Source of the DNA: an uncultured Bacteroidales bacterium
GTDB lineage: Bacteria; Bacteroidota; Bacteroidia; Bacteroidales; UBA932
Direction: 5' to 3'
Length of the DNA stretch: 64,000 bases
NCBI GenBank assembly: GCA_900541925.1
Contig: UQMB01000012.1
Location: 17,779 to 81,778 of the forward strand
Each line of letters opens with the position of its first letter. Positions within the stretch are counted from its first letter, which is position 1. The notes under the pieces were generated by a model, which ran no database searches, had not been told where the DNA came from, and was given only the letters and a program-made list of their open reading frames with translations. Both the position numbers and the translations under genes were made by a program. This document shows, piece by piece, positions 53,512 through 61,345 of the stretch.

Positions 53512-53542
53512 AGAGGCCGGCTGAAATCAACAGCCGGCCTCT
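53512..53542. terminator. Bidirectional hairpin between fabI and mdh
   Basis: A perfect 12-bp stem (53512-53523 with 53531-53542), seven-base loop, between convergent genes. Flanking T runs are short in both directions. Confidence 0.75.
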
Positions 53543-53565
53543 TATCATATATCTGCGCGTCGTGA

Positions 53566-54558
53566 CTACAGATTAGGGTTGGATTTCTTCCACTCGTCTA
53601 CAGGAGGGACGATGCCGAGAGAGACAATCTCGTCGCGCATCTTGCAGAGGTGCTCGTAAGATGCCTGGAGCTCCGCCATCTCCTCAGGAGTGCCTTCAGG
53701 CTTGGTGAAATGTACGCCAGTGGCGTCAATCACTGTCGGCATAGCCATCATGACATTCTTGAAGCCGCACTCGTCACAGTTGACATAGCAGCCTGCAGGC
53801 CAAGTGAACTCGGTGCCGCCCATAGCCGCCTCGATCATCTTGACGGCGTTGTAGGCAGGACTCTGGAATGAGCTGCGTCCGCGAAGCTTGATGATGGCGG
53901 ATCCGCCCTGCACTGTGGCGTGCTTGATTTCTGCCCAACGCTCTGCGGAGAGATTCTTCTCGGCGAGAGGTGTGCCGTCGATGAGGGTCTTGCTTGCGAA
54001 TACAGCCATGGCCTCGCCGTGTCCGCCGTAGGTGTAGGCGGCCGTCACCTTGCTCTGAGGCACGCCGAACTCCTTTGCAAGATTGCTCTGGAGACGGGTT
54101 GAGTCGAGAGCGGCAAGGGAAGTGAGCTGGGATGGCTTGAGACCGGAGTGGATAAGTGCGGTGAGAGCGGTCACGTCGGCCGGGTTGAAGATGACGACAA
54201 CATGCTTCACATCAGGGCAATACTCCTTGATATAGTCACCGAACTGGGCTGCGATCTGGCAGTTGCCCTTGAGGAGATCCTCGCGGGTCATGCCCTCCTT
54301 GCGTGGAGCGCCGCCGGAAGAGATGATGTATTTGGCATCCTTGAATGCCTCCGCCGGATCAACTGTCCAGGTGATGTTGGCACCCTCGAAGGCGCAGTGA
54401 TACATCTCCTCGGCCACGCCATGTACGCCTGGCTCAAAGATGTCGTAAAGACAAACATTCGGGGTAAGCCCAAGCATGAGGGCCGTCTGTGCCATATTGG
54501 AACCGATCATTCCGCCGGCGCCGACAATGAGCAACTTTTCGTCAGTAAGGTATTTCAT
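53566..54558 (-). CDS. mdh: Malate dehydrogenase (Bacteroidetes type)
   Basis: 330 residues. It oxidises malate to oxaloacetate with NAD; in anaerobic Bacteroidales it usually runs in reverse toward fumarate and succinate. N-terminal LLIVGAGGMIGSN is the NAD-binding loop; GGAPRKEGMTREDLL, STRLQSNLAKEFG and the catalytic-His block YTYGGHGEAM fit the LDH/MDH family. It is preceded by a TATATTTG box at 54598-54605. Confidence 0.93.
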   Translation of the reverse strand: MKYLTDEKLLIVGAGGMIGSNMAQTALMLGLTPNVCLYDIFEPGVHGVAEEMYHCAFEGANITWTVDPAEAFKDAKYIISSGGAPRKEGMTREDLLKGNCQIAAQFGDYIKEYCPDVKHVVVIFNPADVTALTALIHSGLKPSQLTSLAALDSTRLQSNLAKEFGVPQSKVTAAYTYGGHGEAMAVFASKTLIDGTPLAEKNLSAERWAEIKHATVQGGSAIIKLRGRSSFQSPAYNAVKMIEAAMGGTEFTWPAGCYVNCDECGFKNVMMAMPTVIDATGVHFTKPEGTPEEMAELQASYEHLCKMRDEIVSLGIVPPVDEWKKSNPNL

Positions 54559-54597
54559 AAATAATATCTATATTATTGTAGTTCCTCAAATGTGGGA

Positions 54598-54605
54598 CAA
54601 ATATA
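54598..54605 (-). promoter_or_regulatory. mdh promoter, -7 element
   Basis: TATATTTG on the minus strand, 39 bases before the mdh ATG at 54558; divergent from the box at 54617-54624. Confidence 0.65.
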
Positions 54606-54616
54606 CAAAAAATCAT

Positions 54617-54624
54617 TATCTTTG
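54617..54624 (+). promoter_or_regulatory. 4'-phosphopantetheinyl transferase promoter, -7 element
   Basis: TATCTTTG, 18 bases before the ATG at 54643. Confidence 0.65.
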
Positions 54625-54642
54625 CGCCGATATAAAATATTT

Positions 54643-55284
54643 ATGGCTCTATATCTAATACAGGATCTTGACGACGACTACCACTCGAAACTGGGAGTCT
54701 GGAAGATCACCGAGTCCGAAGAAGAACTTCGCAGACTCTCTTCAGTTCCGGCAGATGAACTTGAAGAAATTTCCTATATCAAAAGCGAATCGCTGAGGAA
54801 GCAGAAATTTGCCGTGAGGGCTCTTCTTGACATCATGTTCGGGGAGAAGGTTTACCTGAGCCACCACGACAACGGCAAGCCTTACATCGAGAATTCCGCG
54901 ACCAACATAAGCATCACCCATACAGACAAATATGTCGCTGTCATCCTCAACGACACGGAGGAGGTCGGCATAGACTGCGAGTCCCTCGACAGGGATTTCT
55001 CCGCCGTGGAGAAGAAGGCGCTGTCGGAAGAGGAGATCGAAAGCCTCGACGAAGACAAGCGCAACGAGCAGCTCGCCATCTACTGGTGCGCCAAAGAGGC
55101 GATCTACAAGAAGATGTCCCAGTACAATGTGGACTTCGCCGAGCAGATCGAGATCGACGACTTCAGGATGCGCGGCGAGGGTGAGTTGGAGGCGACTTTC
55201 ATCCAGAAGGACGGCTTCGAAGAGGAGCTCAGGCTCCAGTACATGACTTTCGACCGCCACATCCTCGTCTGGGTCGCCGGCTGA
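54643..55284 (+). CDS. 4'-phosphopantetheinyl transferase
   Basis: 213 residues. It attaches the phosphopantetheine arm to carrier proteins. The family motifs are VGIDCESL (Gly109-Ile-Asp111, Glu113) and WCAKEAIYKK (Trp148, Lys151, Glu152). By length and sequence it is closer to the Sfp/Gsp group than to AcpS. It lies near the fatty-acid operon but has its own promoter. The ATG at 54643 is used; the longer frame has no supporting start. Confidence 0.9.
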   Translation: MALYLIQDLDDDYHSKLGVWKITESEEELRRLSSVPADELEEISYIKSESLRKQKFAVRALLDIMFGEKVYLSHHDNGKPYIENSATNISITHTDKYVAVILNDTEEVGIDCESLDRDFSAVEKKALSEEEIESLDEDKRNEQLAIYWCAKEAIYKKMSQYNVDFAEQIEIDDFRMRGEGELEATFIQKDGFEEELRLQYMTFDRHILVWVAG

Positions 55285-55289
55285 GCCCG

Positions 55290-56495
55290 CTATCGGGAGC
55301 GCAGCCAGGCCTCAGGATTCTGCGGGGTCTTCTCTTTCCATATCTGGAAATGCAGCATGGCTTGGCCGTCGATTGTATCGACCTGGCCTATGGTCTGTCC
55401 TGTCTTGACCTTGTCCCCCGCCTTGACTGACACTTGCCCGAGTTTGCAGTAGAAGCTGAAGTAGTTGCCGTGCTGGACAAGTACGCATTTGTTGTACCCC
55501 GGCATCATTATCACCCTCTTGACTTCCCCGTCGAACACGGAGTTCACATATGTCCCCGGGGATAGGGAGATTCCGATGCCGTTGTTGAACGGCATCGTGA
55601 TGGATGTGTACACGGGATGATTGTGCTTGCCGAACTTCTCCACCACCGGGCCGTCGGCCGGCCACGGGAGTTTCCCCTTGTTGGCCTCGAATTCGGCGGC
55701 GAGCTTGTAATCGACGGCTTTTGACGACTTGGAGCCGGATTTGCCTGACTGGCTCTTCTTGCCGTCCTCCATGTACTGCGCGATTATGCGCTCTATCTCT
55801 TTGTTGAGGGCCTCGACCTGCTTGCGTTTGGTGTCGAGCTGGCGCTGGTATCTGGTCTTGTCGCGCTTGAGGTTCGCCACGAGCGTGTCGGAACGTTTCT
55901 CTTCGGCTTTCAGCCCGTCCAGGTCTTTCTGCCTGTCGGCCCTGAGGTTCTCCGCCCTGAGGCGCATCTTCTCCAGCGAGGCGAGTTTCCCCTCAAGCTC
56001 AGCCTGGAGGTCTTTGATCTTGGCCGCCTGATGGTTCATCTGCGAAGAGAGGTTCTTCAGGTATGCATAGCGCCGGGCAGCCTGGCCCAGGTCTTCGCCA
56101 GAGAAGACTACGGCATACCACATGCGGGTGTCGCGGTTGCGGTAGGCTCCCCGTACCAGGCGTTCGTAGTAGACGGTCATCGTGTCCAGCCTGGTTTTCA
56201 ATGCGTTGTACTCGCGCCTTACCGTGCGGATGCTGTCGGAGATGATGCGTATCTCCCTGTCGCTCTCCTGGATCAGCGCGCGCCTGTTGGAGATCTGCTT
56301 CCGGATGAGGGAAAGTTCATTGAGGGCGCTGCTGCTCTTGCTGGAATTCTCCCGGAGCTGCCTCTGTATCTGGGCTATCTCCTTCTCCAGCTGCGCCTTG
56401 CGGCTCTCCTGACCTCTGGTGTCCTGCCCCGGAAGGGCATGGCAGCACAGGAGGACGAGGGCCGACGCCGCGAGTATGTGCCTGAACAGTCTCAT
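55290..56495 (-). CDS. EnvC-like coiled-coil protein with degenerate LytM (M23) domain
   Basis: 401 residues with a Sec signal. Residues about 25-250 are a long coiled coil; residues about 290-401 are an M23/LytM domain (GIGISLSPGTYVNSVFDGEV and VLVQHGNYFSFYCKL). The zinc ligands of active M23 enzymes are missing: the first His and the Asp of the HxxxD motif are replaced (NNGIGIS), and the HxH motif reads MLHF. Like E. coli EnvC it should activate amidases for septal peptidoglycan splitting rather than cut the wall itself. It overlaps the TPR gene by four bases. Confidence 0.88.
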   Translation of the reverse strand: MRLFRHILAASALVLLCCHALPGQDTRGQESRKAQLEKEIAQIQRQLRENSSKSSSALNELSLIRKQISNRRALIQESDREIRIISDSIRTVRREYNALKTRLDTMTVYYERLVRGAYRNRDTRMWYAVVFSGEDLGQAARRYAYLKNLSSQMNHQAAKIKDLQAELEGKLASLEKMRLRAENLRADRQKDLDGLKAEEKRSDTLVANLKRDKTRYQRQLDTKRKQVEALNKEIERIIAQYMEDGKKSQSGKSGSKSSKAVDYKLAAEFEANKGKLPWPADGPVVEKFGKHNHPVYTSITMPFNNGIGISLSPGTYVNSVFDGEVKRVIMMPGYNKCVLVQHGNYFSFYCKLGQVSVKAGDKVKTGQTIGQVDTIDGQAMLHFQIWKEKTPQNPEAWLRSR

Positions 56496-57739
56496 TTGGC
56501 GGCTTTCTGCTCTGAGAGGGTCTTATAATAAGAGGACAGGTCCTTCTCCCCGAGGGCCTCCAGCACCTTGGAGTAGTGCTCGAGGATCACCGCGCTCTCC
56601 TTGCCGCCATATATCATCGCATGCTTGAAGTGAGGCTTGGCCTCCTCCGGCTTGTGCAGCAGGTAGAGAATCCATCCGTAAGTGTCGAGATATGTGGCGT
56701 TGTCCGGCTCCTGCTCCACGGCCCGCGCGCTCATCTTCAGCGCCTTGCGGAGAGAGCGTTTCTTCTGCGAGAGATAATAGGCGTAGTTGTTGAGTGCCGG
56801 GGCGTAGTCCGGATTGATTTTCAATGCCTTGTCGTACGACTTGAAGGCGCGCTTCTGATCTCCGTTCTGATAGTACACATCGCCCTCGTATGAATAGGCG
56901 AAGACCTGCTTCTCCTTGTCGCCCTGGCGCGCGGCCGATTCCGCGAGACGCCCACAGGCCGCCAGCACCTCGTCCCAACGGCTCTCGATGGAGAGGAGCT
57001 TGATTTTCAGCTCCTGCGACTTGAGGTCGTCCGGATACATCTTGAGACACCTGTCCACAAGAGTTTTCAGCTGCTCCCCCCAGACCCACCAGAAACGGGA
57101 GTCAAGATTGTCCACTATCATCGAGATGTAGTCGCTCTTGATGTCGGCACGGACATCTTCATTGTCTATGAAATGCCCGAGGGTGGTGAAAAAGTCAGGA
57201 TAAGACCCTGTCATCCTGAGGAGTTCTATCTTCCCCTGCTCCGCCGGAGCATAGTCCGGATCGAGTTCGAGGGCCTGGTTGTAGTATGCGAGCGCGAGGG
57301 AATCCCGCTTCTGCTGGAAGCGGGTGTCGGCGAGAAGCGTCAGTGTATAAGGAGTGTTGTAGAGAGCCGGGCTCATCTTGACAAGCCTCTCGCAGACATC
57401 CGCGAGCGAGGCGCGGTCCCCCGTGTTGCTGTACAGGGTGGCGAGGGCGTTGAGATACCAGACATTGGTGGAATCAATCTGCGAAGCGCGGGTCAGATGC
57501 GCCTCGGCGTTGGCGTTCTCCCCGAGAGCAAGCTCACAGAGGCCCAGATAATAGTTGACGGCAGCATCCTCCGGGGCAGAGTCAAGCAGCACCAGGAATT
57601 TCTCCTGCGCCTTAAGGTATCTGCCGTCGGCATACTCCCTGGCGGCATCCAGAAACAGCCCGTTGTCGGCACTGTCCTGCGCACCCAGACAGAAACATGA
57701 CACCAATATTGATATATATATCAGGACTATCTTTCTCAT
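56492..57739 (-). CDS. Exported tetratricopeptide-repeat protein
   Basis: 415 residues from the ATG at 57739, which gives a Sec/lipoprotein-like signal (LVSCFCLGAQ). At least seven TPR units are spread along the chain (for example YYLGLCELALGENANAEAHL, ALAYYNQALELDPDYAPAEQ, AFKSYDKALKINPDYAPALN). It is a scaffold with no enzyme motif. It overlaps envC by four bases, which suggests a cell-envelope role. A TACTTTTG box (57758-57765) lies 18 bases before the start. Confidence 0.85.
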   Translation of the reverse strand: MRKIVLIYISILVSCFCLGAQDSADNGLFLDAAREYADGRYLKAQEKFLVLLDSAPEDAAVNYYLGLCELALGENANAEAHLTRASQIDSTNVWYLNALATLYSNTGDRASLADVCERLVKMSPALYNTPYTLTLLADTRFQQKRDSLALAYYNQALELDPDYAPAEQGKIELLRMTGSYPDFFTTLGHFIDNEDVRADIKSDYISMIVDNLDSRFWWVWGEQLKTLVDRCLKMYPDDLKSQELKIKLLSIESRWDEVLAACGRLAESAARQGDKEKQVFAYSYEGDVYYQNGDQKRAFKSYDKALKINPDYAPALNNYAYYLSQKKRSLRKALKMSARAVEQEPDNATYLDTYGWILYLLHKPEEAKPHFKHAMIYGGKESAVILEHYSKVLEALGEKDLSSYYKTLSEQKAAK

Positions 57740-57757
57740 ATCATTCCTTATCATACA

Positions 57758-57765
57758 CAAAAGTA
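57758..57765 (-). promoter_or_regulatory. TPR-envC operon promoter, -7 element
   Basis: TACTTTTG on the minus strand matches TAnnTTTG, 18 bases before the ATG at 57739. Confidence 0.6.
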
Positions 57766-57819
57766 TGCAATTTTATGAGAAAAAATGGCTACTTTCGTGG
57801 GTATTATTTGAATTTGACG

Positions 57820-58380
57820 ATGCAACTTTTCGGTAACGGGAAGCATCTTGACAATCGGGAGGCGGAAATGATCGAGGGGGCGAAACGCGGAGACCGCCGA
57901 TCCCAGAAAGCCATCTTCGACCTCCTGTCGCCTAAGATGTTCGCAGTGTGTCTGCGATATATGGGCGATCGGGATGCGGCCGAAGACATACTCCAGGACG
58001 GATTTGTGACCCTGTTCTCCAAGCTTGACAGCTACTCGGGGGCGGGTTCCTTTGAAGGCTGGGCAAGAAGGATCTTTGTCAACACTGCACTGATGAGTCT
58101 CAGGAAGAAAGACGCCCTGAAGAACACCGAGGATCTCGATGTCGCCTGGAACATGGCCAGCAACGACCCGTCCCCTATCCAGAAGATAGGCAACGACGAC
58201 CTTCTGAAGATGGTGGCTTCGCTTCCTCCGGGGTTCCGCGCGGTCTTCAACATGTATATCATTGAAGGCTACTCCCACAAGGAGATCGCGGAGGCGCTCG
58301 GGATTTCCGAGACCACATCCCGCTCCCAGTTGCAGAGGGCAAGGATGCTGATGCAGTCAAAGATAAAAGAAAGATATTAG
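57820..58380 (+). CDS. ECF-type RNA polymerase sigma factor
   Basis: 186 residues from the ATG at 57820; in-frame ATGs further upstream add hydrophobic sequence that does not belong to a sigma factor. Region 2 (AIFDLLSPKMFAVCLRYMGDRDAAEDILQDGFVTLF in spirit: AEDILQDGFVTLF, FEGWARRIFVNTAL) and region 4 (LPPGFRAVFNMYIIEGYSHKEIAEAL core HKEIAEALGI) are clear. A weak TACTTTCG box lies at 57790-57797. The next gene, five bases on, is its likely membrane-bound partner. Confidence 0.92.
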   Translation: MQLFGNGKHLDNREAEMIEGAKRGDRRSQKAIFDLLSPKMFAVCLRYMGDRDAAEDILQDGFVTLFSKLDSYSGAGSFEGWARRIFVNTALMSLRKKDALKNTEDLDVAWNMASNDPSPIQKIGNDDLLKMVASLPPGFRAVFNMYIIEGYSHKEIAEALGISETTSRSQLQRARMLMQSKIKERY

Positions 58381-58385
58381 TCAAG

Positions 58386-59552
58386 ATGCTGGACGAGAAC
58401 AAGGATTTCGACCTTTTGATGAGGTCAATGCTGGAAGACGCCGAGGCGAGACCGCCGCGCGGCGCCTGGAAAGCCATATCCTCACGTCTGGACGAACCTG
58501 TCCGGACGCGTCAGGCGGTTGCGGGCCCATGGTTCAGATGGGCCGGGGCTACTCTTGCATTCGCAGCGGCACTCGGTCTCGGGCTCTTCTTCACAGGCAC
58601 GAACCGCTCCGAGCCTCTGCAGCCTGAGCGCGGCATAGCGCTCCTGAGCGGCGTCAAACCGGAGATAATCACAGATTTCGACAATGCCGCCCCTCTCAAA
58701 AGTTACGCGGCGCGCCTGACGGCATCGGCAGAGACGGCCTCGCAGGTCGCCGAAACGGCTGATGACGCCAATGTCCCTGCAGAAAATGTTGACAATGGCA
58801 GCTCTCCGGCAGCGAAGCCGGCTGGCAAAAGCCGGAAATGGAAGAAGATGGAGCCGTCCCGGGACGATTTCGACCTCCTGGCGATGAACGAAAGCGGCAG
58901 TGGCCCCAGAGCCCGCAGGCTCTCTCTCTACACCAAAGGTTCCATAGGCGGCAACGACTCCGACTTCAAGTTCAAGTCACCCGCTGTGGCGATGGCCCCG
59001 GGAGCCAAAGAATCGGGCATAACCGAGCTGAGCACCTCCACATACGGAATACCGCTGACCTTGGGCCTCGGTGTACGGTACTATGTCCTTCCGAGACTGT
59101 CTGTCGGCTCGGGGATAGACTACTCCCTGCTCACCAGGACATTCACCGGCAAATACACCGGCACGTCATCCGTCACCGGCGAGGAGATCCAGGAAGCCGG
59201 CAACGTGTCACATAGCCTTCACTACATCGGCATCCCGCTCGGTCTCTACTATGACCTGCTCAGCACCGACAAACTCAAACTGTATATATATGGTCTCGGC
59301 GAAGCCGAATACTGCATAGCCAGCAAGTACACCTTGTTCGCATCTCCGAACATCATACGCAATGAGCATGTGGAGAAACTTCAGTACTCCATCGGCGGAG
59401 GACTCGGAATCGAGTTCAGGCTCTCTCGCATATTGGGACTCTATATAGATCCGAACATCAGATACTACTTCCCGTCCGACCAGCCCAAGAGCATAAGGAC
59501 AGACAAGCCTGTCATGGTCAGCTTCGATGCCGGCCTTAGGTTCAACTTCTGA
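58386..59552 (+). CDS. Anti-sigma-like membrane protein fused to an outer-membrane-type beta-barrel domain
   Basis: 388 residues. Residues 1-45 are charged and soluble (FDLLMRSMLEDAEARPPRGAW), as in anti-sigma N-termini; residues 51-70 are a single membrane helix (RWAGATLAFAAALGLGLFF); 72-175 are an Ala/Ser/Glu-rich linker; about 180-388 are an OmpA/porin-like beta-barrel ending in Phe (LRFNF). The layout suggests a protein spanning both membranes that holds the sigma factor and senses envelope state. Which membrane the barrel enters cannot be proven here; a periplasmic beta domain is the alternative. Confidence 0.75.
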   Translation: MLDENKDFDLLMRSMLEDAEARPPRGAWKAISSRLDEPVRTRQAVAGPWFRWAGATLAFAAALGLGLFFTGTNRSEPLQPERGIALLSGVKPEIITDFDNAAPLKSYAARLTASAETASQVAETADDANVPAENVDNGSSPAAKPAGKSRKWKKMEPSRDDFDLLAMNESGSGPRARRLSLYTKGSIGGNDSDFKFKSPAVAMAPGAKESGITELSTSTYGIPLTLGLGVRYYVLPRLSVGSGIDYSLLTRTFTGKYTGTSSVTGEEIQEAGNVSHSLHYIGIPLGLYYDLLSTDKLKLYIYGLGEAEYCIASKYTLFASPNIIRNEHVEKLQYSIGGGLGIEFRLSRILGLYIDPNIRYYFPSDQPKSIRTDKPVMVSFDAGLRFNF

Positions 59553-59553
59553 T

Positions 59554-59570
59554 AAGTAATCGTTAAAAAA
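59554..59570 (+). repeat. Dispersed intergenic motif, partial copy 3
   Basis: AAGTAATCGTTAAAAAA (59554-59570) matches the first 17 bases of the motif seen, reversed, at 47401-47417; the rest diverges. It starts just after the barrel gene's stop. Confidence 0.5.
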
Positions 59571-59602
59571 CATCAAAAGACATAAGAAACTTTAATTTGT
59601 AG

Positions 59603-59640
59603 CGACACCCGGAGCGTTTTTGTTCCGGGTGTCGTTTTTT
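59603..59640 (+). terminator. Terminator of the sigma-factor operon
   Basis: A perfect 11-bp stem (59603-59613 with 59624-59634), ten-base loop and a run of six T. A strong intrinsic terminator. Confidence 0.9.
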
Positions 59641-59670
59641 ATTCCGTCCTTTGCGGAAAACCATACTGCT

Positions 59671-60876
59671 ATGAAAGCACTTCATCTTCTATTGCTCGCC
59701 GCGGCGGCTCTGAACGCGGCCGGCTGCATCTCCGGGGAGCAGTGGCTCTCCACCGGACGGTCACGGGGCGACTGCCACTCGCGCAGGCCGCCAGTCGATG
59801 CCGGCGAGACTCCGGCCGGGAGAGACACCTCCGTTTTCCTCTCGGCCGTGAGATTCGGCGAGGGTTACGACTGGAGACAGGACAGCGACTATGGACTCGC
59901 TGAGTTCGAAGTACTGATGTACAAGGACTTCCAGCCATATCTCTCCATCCCCTCCTCTTCCGGGCTGGTCAGTCCGGATCCGGACACGCACCACATAATC
60001 GGCAGCCACCTCTATACCGAGCGTCTCACCGGAGACAAGACCCGACTCGCGAAAGACGGGAAGCTTCTTCTGGGGTTCGACGGGCAGGAGCTTTTCAGGG
60101 GGATACTTCCCGACGGGGAGGACACCTATACCCTGTCCGAGAGACGCGACGGCTCCGGATTCTCCCTCCGGTGCAACGGCGAGGTCATGTTCAGCCGCGA
60201 ACGCGGCTCGGTGTTCGGCGACCTTGCCGATCCGTCATACCGGCCGTACGGCGCCCTCTACAAAGACGAGGGGAAGATATGCTTCTGCTATCGGGACGGC
60301 GGGGGCAAGGACGAGACATTCTATTATGTCAAGGACTGCAAGGCCACCGACAGCGGACGGGAAGGACAATATGACATCCAGGACCTGAAAGTCATAGGAG
60401 GATACCCCGTCAGCGCGGAATCGTCCTGCCTGTGGTTCACGGTCGAAGAAGGAAGGCTCTGGAGAGAAGCGGACGGGAGAGCCACCATGGCGGGATGGAT
60501 GACATACGGAGGGATGGACAACCTGTCCTGCACCGTAACTGAAGATGATCCGGAGACGCTGCGCGAGATCTGCGTCGGCGACGCCCTGATACTGCACGGC
60601 AGCAGGACCGGATACGCGATATTGGAGACCCTGGACAAGGGCGTGGAGATATGGTGTTCCGATGACGAAGGCTCGCTGAGGCAAAGATATGAGGGACACC
60701 GCCTGATGTCCGCATCCTGCGCCGACCTGCTCGGAGACGGGCATCTCTATGCCATCCTGACCCCTGAAAGCGGAGACAGCCATATAGCGTTCTGCGATGG
60801 CGAAAGCAGGACGGTGGAACTGCACGGTTATTTCAGCGGGATACGGGCCCGCTCCGGACTCAATCCTCCCAAGTGA
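59671..60876 (+). CDS. Hypothetical lipoprotein, all-beta
   Basis: 401 residues from the ATG at 59671, giving a lipoprotein signal (lipobox NAAGC). I do not recognise the family. The chain is rich in beta strands and Asp/Gly turns and has repeated blocks such as DGEDTYTLSERRDGSG, GALYKDEGKICFCYRDGG and LLGDGHLYAILTPESGD; these look like blades of a propeller or FG-GAP-type repeats. It lies after a strong terminator, and its 3' end overlaps the convergent tsaE gene by 17 bases. Confidence 0.75.
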   Translation: MKALHLLLLAAAALNAAGCISGEQWLSTGRSRGDCHSRRPPVDAGETPAGRDTSVFLSAVRFGEGYDWRQDSDYGLAEFEVLMYKDFQPYLSIPSSSGLVSPDPDTHHIIGSHLYTERLTGDKTRLAKDGKLLLGFDGQELFRGILPDGEDTYTLSERRDGSGFSLRCNGEVMFSRERGSVFGDLADPSYRPYGALYKDEGKICFCYRDGGGKDETFYYVKDCKATDSGREGQYDIQDLKVIGGYPVSAESSCLWFTVEEGRLWREADGRATMAGWMTYGGMDNLSCTVTEDDPETLREICVGDALILHGSRTGYAILETLDKGVEIWCSDDEGSLRQRYEGHRLMSASCADLLGDGHLYAILTPESGDSHIAFCDGESRTVELHGYFSGIRARSGLNPPK

Positions 60877-61285
60877 CAGCCCTGGTCCCGTCATCCAGCA
60901 CGGAAATCCCGACCTTCAGAGTCTCCTCCGGGAGCAGGTCTTCGATGTTCTCCGGCCACTCCATAAGGCACAGGCATCCGCTGTCCAGATAATCATACAG
61001 CCCGATGTCAAGAGCCTCGGCATCTTTGGTGATGCGATAGAAGTCAAAGTGATATATGGACTCGCCCGAGCCGGACAGATATTCGTTGACAATGGCGAAT
61101 GTCGGAGAGGCCACAGCGTCATCCCTCACGCCGAGCACATGGCAGAGGGCTGTGATGAAAGTGGTCTTGCCGGCCCCCATAGGAGCATAGAACGCTATCA
61201 AGTTGCGGCCTTCCGTCTGACGGAGGAATTCCGATGCCGCAGCCTCAAGGCCGGACAAAGACTGTATCAATATCTCATGCTGCAT
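60860..61285 (-). CDS. tsaE: tRNA threonylcarbamoyladenosine biosynthesis ATPase TsaE
   Basis: 141 residues. The P-loop is APMGAGKTTF (34-43); SPTFAIVNEY, HFDFYRI and LCLMEWPENIEDLLP are the family blocks. TsaE works with TsaB, TsaD and TsaC to make t6A37 in ANN-decoding tRNAs, and it is essential in many bacteria. A TATATTTG box on the minus strand lies at 61327-61334, with the dispersed motif inside the leader. Confidence 0.95.
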   Translation of the reverse strand: MQHEILIQSLSGLEAAASEFLRQTEGRNLIAFYAPMGAGKTTFITALCHVLGVRDDAVASPTFAIVNEYLSGSGESIYHFDFYRITKDAEALDIGLYDYLDSGCLCLMEWPENIEDLLPEETLKVGISVLDDGTRAVTWED

Positions 61286-61312
61286 AGTAACCGTTAAAAA
61301 ATAAGTTGCCGC
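61286..61312 (-). repeat. Dispersed intergenic motif, copy 4
   Basis: The element directly upstream of the tsaE ATG (minus-strand order GCGGCAACTTATTTTTTAAC then GGTTACT). It matches 47256-47282 at 24 of 27 bases and 47392-47417 in the core. Confidence 0.6.
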
Positions 61313-61326
61313 TTACATAACAACGA

Positions 61327-61334
61327 CAAATATA
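61327..61334 (-). promoter_or_regulatory. tsaE promoter, -7 element
   Basis: TATATTTG on the minus strand; the leader of about 40 bases contains the dispersed motif. Confidence 0.55.
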
Positions 61335-61345
61335 AGAAAAAAACA

